Notes under the pieces: generated by a model
The model's database searches: none
Seen by the model: only the letters and a program-made list of their open reading frames with translations
What the model was told of the DNA's origin: nothing
Position numbers and translations under genes: made by a program
Source of the DNA: Kocuria dechangensis
GTDB lineage: Bacteria > Actinomycetota > Actinomycetes > Actinomycetales > Micrococcaceae
DNA length: 38,797 bases
NCBI RefSeq assembly: GCF_014636775.1
Contig: NZ_BMEQ01000029.1
Span: 1-38,797 of the forward strand
Reading direction: 5' to 3'
Shown here: positions 33,293-38,797 of the stretch, one piece after another
How the letters are laid out: each line of letters starts with the position of its first letter
Numbering within the stretch: the first letter of the stretch is position 1

Positions 33293-34066
33293 ATGGGGGA
33301 TCGGGTACCACCGTGGGCCCAGGCGGACCCTCCGTCCCGCGGCAGCGGCTCGAAGGGCGACAGGGTGCTGACCGCTCGTGAGGCGGTCGTCGGTTTCATT
33401 TCGGCCACCCTGGTGGCAGTGCTGACGGTCATATCCCAAATGGCGATCGACGACCGCCGTGAGGATGAGGCCGATCGCAGGGAAAACTTGCGGTTCATCC
33501 GTGAACAGGCTGCCGACGGCAAAGCGGACAAGGTGTCCTTCCGTGGAATCGACCTGACCGGTCAAAACCTCAGCGGCTTGGACCTTCGTCATGGGGACCT
33601 GGAGGGCGCCATCTTGAAGGACGCGGATTTGACCGGCACAGATCTGCGCAACGCCAATTTGCATGGTGCCGATCTGCGCAGCACGACGATGAAGCTCACG
33701 CACCTAGAGAGCGCCGTGTTGACTGACGCGATGCTGCAACGAGCCAATCTTCTTGACGTCACCATGGACGGCGCTGTGTTCGACGGCGCTGACATGCGCA
33801 AGTCCTCCTGGAGTTTTTTCAACGCGGGCCAGGTGTCCCTGTTCGAGACCGACCTGTCGGACGCCGAGATAGCCGGGGTCGACATGACCCATGCCACCAT
33901 TCATGAAACCAAGTTGCTTGGCGCCGATCTTCGAGGCGCACAGTTGCCCCAGGAAGCCAACTTCAGCAGGTACTTCCTTTCAGCCTGTTTCGATGAGGAC
34001 ACGCGGTGGCCTCCCGGGTATCGGACCCAGGCGATTATCAAGGGCTCGTGTGATTACTCCGGCTGA
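33293..34066 (+). CDS. Membrane-anchored pentapeptide-repeat protein (257 aa)
   Basis: A hydrophilic N-terminus (about 1-27) precedes one membrane segment (about 29-50, EAVVGFISATLVAVLTVISQ). A short charged helix (DDRREDEADRRENLRFIREQ) leads to pentapeptide repeats (about 80-225) with the A-[DN]-L-x-x rhythm: LTGQNLSGLDLRHGDLEGAI, LKDADLTGTDLRNANLHGAD. These form a right-handed beta-helix in the family. The C-terminus is degenerate. Base composition is less GC-rich than neighbours. It is the one gene of the array with an ordinary promoter and no HPR head, so it may be a later insertion. Related DNA-mimic proteins protect gyrase, but the membrane anchor argues for a different role. Confidence 0.85.
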   Translation: MGDRVPPWAQADPPSRGSGSKGDRVLTAREAVVGFISATLVAVLTVISQMAIDDRREDEADRRENLRFIREQAADGKADKVSFRGIDLTGQNLSGLDLRHGDLEGAILKDADLTGTDLRNANLHGADLRSTTMKLTHLESAVLTDAMLQRANLLDVTMDGAVFDGADMRKSSWSFFNAGQVSLFETDLSDAEIAGVDMTHATIHETKLLGADLRGAQLPQEANFSRYFLSACFDEDTRWPPGYRTQAIIKGSCDYSG

Positions 34067-34069
34067 TCG

Positions 34070-34079
34070 CCGCACACAG
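34070..34079 (+). promoter_or_regulatory. CCGCACACAG box, N7 to ATG at 34087
   Basis: The box starts 4 nt after the preceding stop. ACACGGC separates it from the ATG. Confidence 0.65.
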
Positions 34080-34086
34080 ACACGGC

Positions 34087-35046
34087 ATGACCCCCTTCTC
34101 TGCAGCTGAGCACCCGCGTAGCGGCAACGGCCAGTTCATCGCCAGGGCCCACGGCGAGGCCGCCGTCTCGCTGACCGGCCCGGCTCCCGTTCCGCAAGCC
34201 GAGGTTGCGTCCCTGGCCGGACTCCTGGACGACCAGGAGATTCCCGAGCACGAGCGCGTCGAGGCGCTGGGTGAGCTCGTGCGCCATGCCGCGGCCGCCT
34301 CGGACCTGGACCCCGAGGACCTCCTCCACGCCACCCCGCGGGCGCTGGACCGCTACCGGAGCGGCATCCCGGAGGGCATCGCCCGCACCGCGGCGGGGGA
34401 GTGGAACCGCGGGGGGTACTCTCCTGACGCCCGGGCGAAGGCCCTTGACGTGGTGGCGGTGGCCGAGAAGCGACGGCTGAAGCAGTCGCTGGGCGAGCAC
34501 CTGGTGGGGCAGGCCGACCAGTACCCCAAGGTGGCAGACACGCTGCAGGCCAACGGCTGGGGCTACGCCAACACCGCCCTGGAGGGCACCGACCGGGAGG
34601 TCACCTCCTGGTACCTGTCCCGCCACCTCGCCGGCGGCAAGCGGTTCAGCTACTCAGCGGAGCCCACCGCGGCCGAGAAGCTGGCCGCGGCCGCGATGCT
34701 CGAGGACGGGCTGCGCCCAGGATCGACGCTGCTGGACCTGCGCGCCGATACCGCGCTGGTCGAGTGGGCCGATGACGACCAGGACAATTCCGCTCTGCAG
34801 CGGATCGCTCTGGCCGCGGTCGATCACCCGGAGGCGGTGCAGTACTCCGGCTCCCGCGGGCACTACCGCAACGACCCCTCACGCACCGAGCAGATCCGCG
34901 CGCTCGCCCACGACGCCCACGCCCGGAAGCTGGCGGTGGCGGCGATCTTCAACGACGACTCGATCATGGACTCCCACCCGGACCCGGCCATGGTGGTCAC
35001 CGAGGCGCTGATCCACCCCGGTGACGCCGTGAAGTACGGGCTGTGA
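34087..35046 (+). CDS. HPR-signature protein with helical body (319 aa)
   Basis: The head is MTPFSAAEHPRSGNGQFIAR, with Glu in place of Asp before HPR. The body is almost entirely helical and Ala/Leu/Glu/Asp-rich: ERVEALGELVRHAAAASDLD, YRSGIPEGIARTAAGEWNRG, ALDVVAVAEKRRLKQSLGEH, ADTALVEWADDDQDNSALQR, and KLAVAAIFNDDSIMDSHPDP near the end. The segments D/H-P-x-[AV] recurring every ~50 residues suggest an alpha-solenoid. It has no relation to the bodies of the other HPR proteins. No membrane segment or known domain. Confidence 0.7.
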   Translation: MTPFSAAEHPRSGNGQFIARAHGEAAVSLTGPAPVPQAEVASLAGLLDDQEIPEHERVEALGELVRHAAAASDLDPEDLLHATPRALDRYRSGIPEGIARTAAGEWNRGGYSPDARAKALDVVAVAEKRRLKQSLGEHLVGQADQYPKVADTLQANGWGYANTALEGTDREVTSWYLSRHLAGGKRFSYSAEPTAAEKLAAAAMLEDGLRPGSTLLDLRADTALVEWADDDQDNSALQRIALAAVDHPEAVQYSGSRGHYRNDPSRTEQIRALAHDAHARKLAVAAIFNDDSIMDSHPDPAMVVTEALIHPGDAVKYGL

Positions 35047-35049
35047 GCG

Positions 35050-35059
35050 CCGCACACAT
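35050..35059 (+). promoter_or_regulatory. CCGCACACAT box, N7 to ATG at 35067
   Basis: The box starts 4 nt after the preceding stop; GTAAGGC separates it from the ATG. Confidence 0.7.
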
Positions 35060-35066
35060 GTAAGGC

Positions 35067-36043
35067 ATGACCACCTTCTCCGAAGCCGACCACCCGCGCG
35101 CCGCAGGCGGCCAATTCACCACCAAGGTCCACGCCGAGGCCAGCCCGTCCCTGGTGCCCGTCGCACGGGACCGCGACCCCCGGGTCTCCGCTGCCGAGAC
35201 GATGATCGAGCGGCTCAACACGCAGATGCGCCAGGCCCAGGCGTGGCACGACGACCTCGTCATCGCCGAGACGATGCGGGATCTACGCGCACGCCACCCG
35301 GATGCCGGGGAGGTGGAGCTGATCTCCGACGAGCACGACAGAATCGAGGTCTACGTCGGCGCCGAGCACGACGCCGAAGCCTCCGACGCCCTGAACGAGA
35401 CCAGCATCCTGGACCGGACCCGCGACTCGGACCTGGGCCGGATCACCGGCCACGGCTACACCGCCCACTGGCTGAACAGCTACCACGACGAGCACAGCCT
35501 CTCCGGGATCGTGGACCTGGACGCTGCCACCACCGAACCGTCCCTGCCGAAGGAGCTGGCCGAGGCGCAGTCCCGCCCGCTGACGGCGGCTGAGCAGTCC
35601 ATCCTGGTCGCCGGGGCTCACGAGGGAGTGGATGCGAAGAACTCCGAGTTGGGGCAAGCCTCGCACTGGCCGGCTTCCGAGGTTGTCTCCGCCTGGCGCT
35701 CGCTCGATGAGCTCAACGCGGTGCTGGCCACCCGGGCGCCGGGGGAGCACGCGGAGGCGGTGCAGATGGTCGCCGCGGTCGAGGACTCGATCCCCACCGA
35801 GTACCGGGACCGGGCGGCCGCCGTGGCGCTGAAGTCCACCCCCACGGCCTGGCGCCGGCAGAGGTGCTCGACGCGGGTGGTCAGCCGGTCTCGTCCTCCG
35901 GGCACCTGACCCAGATCATGGCCACCGACGGGCTGCTCACCCAGCGCCTGGCCGGGCTCGGGGAGAACGTCCCCGAGGCGCAGCTGGCCGCCTCCGGCAT
36001 CACTCGCACCGGCCGCGGCTACACCATCGTCCTGCAGCGGTAG
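35067..36043 (+). pseudogene. HPR-signature gene with a single frameshift near its end
   Basis: The head MTTFSEADHPRAAGGQFTTK is intact and box-preceded. The body is acidic and helical (AETMIERLNTQMRQAQAWHD; RTRDSDLGRITGHGYTAHWL; EHSLSGIVDLDAATTEPSLP). At about 35840-35850 the sensible sequence shifts by one base. Frame one gives an Arg-rich tail (WRRQRCSTRVVSRSRPPGT) and stops at 35909. The other frame continues LAPAEVLDAGGQPVSSSGHL, then TQIMATDGLLTQRLAGLGEN and ends RTGRGYTIVLQR at 36043. A run of five C (in CCACCCCCACGG) lies just before the break, so a one-base indel in it is the simplest explanation. Without the shift the protein would have about 325 residues, like its relatives. Confidence 0.65.
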
Positions 36044-36083
36044 CCGCGGGCCCATCCCGCGTGTGCCTACGGCCTCAAAGCCG

Positions 36084-36093
36084 CCGCACACAT
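36084..36093 (+). promoter_or_regulatory. CCGCACACAT box without an obvious gene
   Basis: CCGCACACAT is followed by GGTGAGT and then ACC, so no start codon is at the usual place. It may be an orphan left by loss of a gene, or an additional promoter for nrdF 150 nt downstream. Confidence 0.5.
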
Positions 36094-36187
36094 GGTGAGT
36101 ACCACCGGTGCTCGCACCGGCTGCAGGCGGCGTCACGACCACCGTGGCGCCACCTGCCCAGCCCCTCGTTCTGAACCCCGGGCCCCT

Positions 36188-36197
36188 CCGCACACAT
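36188..36197 (+). promoter_or_regulatory. CCGCACACAT box upstream of nrdF
   Basis: The box is 45 nt before the nrdF start, and a proper ribosome site (AAGGAG) follows, so the nrdF transcript would be leadered. It ties nrdF to the same control as the accessory genes. Confidence 0.6.
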
Positions 36198-36199
36198 GA

Positions 36200-37282
<1,083 letters not shown>

Positions 37283-37286
37283 CTCC

Positions 37287-37304
37287 TATTTGCTAAAGCA
37301 AATA
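37287..37304. terminator. Hairpin TATTTGCT-AA-AGCAAATA after nrdF
   Basis: A perfect 8-bp AT-rich stem with a 2-nt loop, 5 nt after the nrdF stop. It is unusual for this GC-rich sequence and may be a terminator or operator. Confidence 0.5.
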
Positions 37305-37348
37305 ACCATCCGGCGGCAGCAATGCCGCTCAACAGCACACATCGTGCT

Positions 37349-37393
37349 GATCAGGCGGGGCGTCCTCCGGGGCGTTCCGCCTGATCCATATTT
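37349..37393 (+). terminator. Rho-independent terminator after nrdF
   Basis: GATCAGGCGG and CCGCCTGATC form a perfect 10-bp stem around an 18-nt loop, followed by CATATTTTCC. It is the best canonical terminator in the window. Confidence 0.8.
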
Positions 37394-37604
37394 TCCCTCA
37401 CATCCTGCCATCACCACCACGAATTTCTGTGAGCAAAGGGTAAGTTTGAGGGGAGGCATCTGGAATCCCCCGCCGAGACTCGCCCCCCACGCGCACGTTG
37501 TCGCGCCACCCACCTGTGCATCCCGGACACCCCTCGGTGTTCGGCTTTCGCCGCGCCACCGCACAGATGTCGGCCAACATACAGACGACGCAAGAAAGAC
37601 CCCC
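37394..37604 (+). other. Upstream region of the Tat-exported gene
   Basis: About 210 bp without a gene. It is relatively poor in G+C at its left side (CACGAATTTCTGTGAGCAAA). CACCGCACAGATG near 37559 resembles but does not match the CCGCACACA box. AAGAAAG lies before the ATG at 37605. No clear -35/-10 pair is seen. Confidence 0.35.
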
Positions 37605-38660
37605 ATGAGCAACTCCCCCCACCCCGCGCCCATCACTCGCCGCACGCTGATCGGCGCCGGCACCCTGGCCGGCCTCAGCGCCGTTCTCACCACAGGCCCC
37701 GCCCACGCCGGCCAGCAGCCTGCAGCAGCCGCACCGGGATACGTGCTGTGGGGATCCTCCTCCGCCAACAGCGGCCTGGGCGACCAGTACCCACGCACCA
37801 CCCAAAACCCGTGGGGCGTTCGCGGGTCCCGCCCGGTGGTCCGCATCGAGAACGTGCTGGACGGCCTGCTGGGGGCCACCGGCACCGTGACCGCGCTCGG
37901 CGCCGACACCTCCTACCAGACCCTGCGTATGCGCAGCTACGACCACCCCTACCGCCCGGACTTCACCTACAACGGCGGCCGCGGAGAGCTCCCTGCCCGC
38001 GACGGTCTGATCGTCTCCACGACCGACCGGATCGTGCCGAACTGGCGCAAGGCGCTGCCGGGGACCATCGACGGGATCCCATGCACGATCCAGGCCGAGC
38101 GACATCGCTTCAGCAAGGTCCGCGTCGTCCGCCAGGACGCCGGCACAGAGCTCACCGGACAGGAGGTCGTGGTGGGTGAGGGCCCGACCAGCTACTGGCA
38201 CACCGACCTGGAGCGCCAGCACCGCGGCAAAGTCCACCTGATCTGGACCGGGAAGAACAACATCTGGGAGTACGACCAGGTCCTCTCCGACACCCGCGCC
38301 GCCTTCGACGTCGAGCCGGCCACTTCGGTGGTCATGGGCCACTGGCACGCCTGGAACGACCGCAGCAGCTCACCGGTGAACCACGAGCGCGTGTACCGCG
38401 TCAACGCCGCCTACCGCACCGAGTACGGCACCCGTTACTTCGACGCCATGGCCGCGCTGAAGGACCCCGGGCTGTGGGAGCTGCCGCTAGCCCGGGAGTT
38501 CAACGTCGGGTACACCGCCAAGGACCGCGAGTGGATGTCACTGGGGCTGCCGCCGTACTCCTTGGTAGGCACCGACAACATGCACCTCAACGCGGTGGGG
38601 AACACGATCATCGCCCACGCCCTCCACCGCTTCCTCACCGGCACTGCCGGCCTGTACTGA
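37605..38660 (+). CDS. Tat-exported SGNH-hydrolase-like protein
   Basis: A 351-residue exported protein. The N-terminus has a twin-arginine signal (TRRTLIGAGTLAGLSAVLTT, ending AHA), so it is exported folded. The mature part starts with GYVLWGSSSANSGLGDQYPR, which looks like SGNH block I (G-x-S) and ends with DNMHLNAVGNTIIAHALHRF, like block V (D-x-x-H-L-N). In between, VGEGPTSYWHTDLERQHRGK, LIWTGKNNIWEYDQVLSDTR (compare the block III GxN) and SVVMGHWHAWND fit a hydrolase core. It would be an extracellular esterase or deacetylase, possibly acting on cell-wall polymer like the other exported proteins of this window. The start has AAGAAAG 7 nt upstream. SGNH assignment is moderate. Confidence 0.7.
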   Translation: MSNSPHPAPITRRTLIGAGTLAGLSAVLTTGPAHAGQQPAAAAPGYVLWGSSSANSGLGDQYPRTTQNPWGVRGSRPVVRIENVLDGLLGATGTVTALGADTSYQTLRMRSYDHPYRPDFTYNGGRGELPARDGLIVSTTDRIVPNWRKALPGTIDGIPCTIQAERHRFSKVRVVRQDAGTELTGQEVVVGEGPTSYWHTDLERQHRGKVHLIWTGKNNIWEYDQVLSDTRAAFDVEPATSVVMGHWHAWNDRSSSPVNHERVYRVNAAYRTEYGTRYFDAMAALKDPGLWELPLAREFNVGYTAKDREWMSLGLPPYSLVGTDNMHLNAVGNTIIAHALHRFLTGTAGLY

Positions 38661-38797
38661 GCAGCGCCGCCGTGACCGAGAACCCACACCCCTCGATCGT
38701 CATGGCTTGCTTTCCCGCGCTCCCCGCGGCGGTCAAGTCCATTTGCGTGGTGTAACGCGGTCAACGCGTGATTCTTGGGATGGTCAGGCGCTGAGGG
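38661..38797. other. Right edge, no recognisable feature
   Basis: 137 bp after the last stop with no gene, box or strong hairpin visible. GGTCAACGCG recurs loosely (38735 GCGGTCAAGTC; 38758 GCGGTCAACGC). Confidence 0.4.

Noticed and set aside
37331-37350. AGCACACATCG near 37336 as another start box
   Set aside because: It lacks the CCG prefix, sits inside a hairpin (CAGCAC/GTGCTG) and no start codon is at the usual spacing.

Overview
This 38.8 kb window is very GC-rich with the codon bias of an actinobacterium. Surface proteins that combine Pro/Ala-rich linkers with SLH domains, leaderless-type starts and the overall gene style suggest Micrococcales (Kocuria, Arthrobacter, Citricoccus or relatives). 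That placement is inference, since no rRNA or tRNA is present. The gene set points to a large conjugative plasmid or integrated element: two secretion/translocation ATPases, a replication-relaxation-like protein, a NERD protein, cell-wall-acting SLH proteins, nucleotide-metabolism genes and many unrecognised small paralogous families.

Layout. (1) 1-4.9 kb: the tail of an IS630-type transposase, then mostly minus-strand small genes (a frameshifted gene, three hypotheticals, two tandem zinc-ribbon proteins, a DUF1963/YwqG-like protein) and one plus-strand SpoIIAA/STAS-like gene. (2) 4.9-6.8 kb: about 1.9 kb without a convincing gene. It is packed with perfect short hairpins, mostly with 3-nt loops, followed by a 12-bp GCA-loop palindrome and an AT-richer stretch with repeated CCGCACACA boxes. 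It is a candidate origin, oriT/clt or control region and separates leftward from rightward transcription. (3) 6.8-18.3 kb: transfer module with a VirD4/TraG/VirB4-like ATPase, Replic_Relax-like protein, secreted small protein, small membrane protein, NERD protein, and a 1489-residue FtsK-like translocase fused through a poly-Pro linker (encoded by 37 consecutive C) to a HAD-like domain, then membrane/accessory proteins. (4) 18.4-21.7 kb: two exported SLH proteins, one with a GH25 muramidase and one with a CAP domain. (5) 21.8-23.0 kb: a minus-strand ThuA-like gene and a 480-bp stretch with no recognisable gene. (6) 23.0-36.0 kb: a plus-strand accessory array dominated by unrecognised paralogs, containing a thyA-folA pair, a Vsr/DUF559-like nuclease and a pentapeptide-repeat membrane protein. 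(7) 36.2-38.7 kb: nrdF and a Tat-exported SGNH-like protein.

The main observation is a shared 5' signature, CCGCACACA(T/G), occurring about 20 times, always oriented with the downstream gene. In twelve cases exactly seven bases separate it from the start codon. This is the geometry of a -10 element serving a leaderless mRNA. In the accessory array it lies a few bases after the preceding stop codon, so almost every gene appears to have its own start signal. Five of six proteins carrying a shared N-terminal signature (F-S-x-x-[DE]-H-P-R-x(3)-G-x-F) are preceded by this element and the sixth is coupled to one of them. A second shared domain (GW...AAA-[IV]-R...W-[WY]-E-E...LFAE-[LI]-D) occurs in at least four proteins. 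Together these look like an element-specific regulon of fast-diversifying paralogs that I cannot match to a described system.

Three genes are interrupted by single frameshifts (about 610, 25725 and 35848), which could be real decay or assembly indels.
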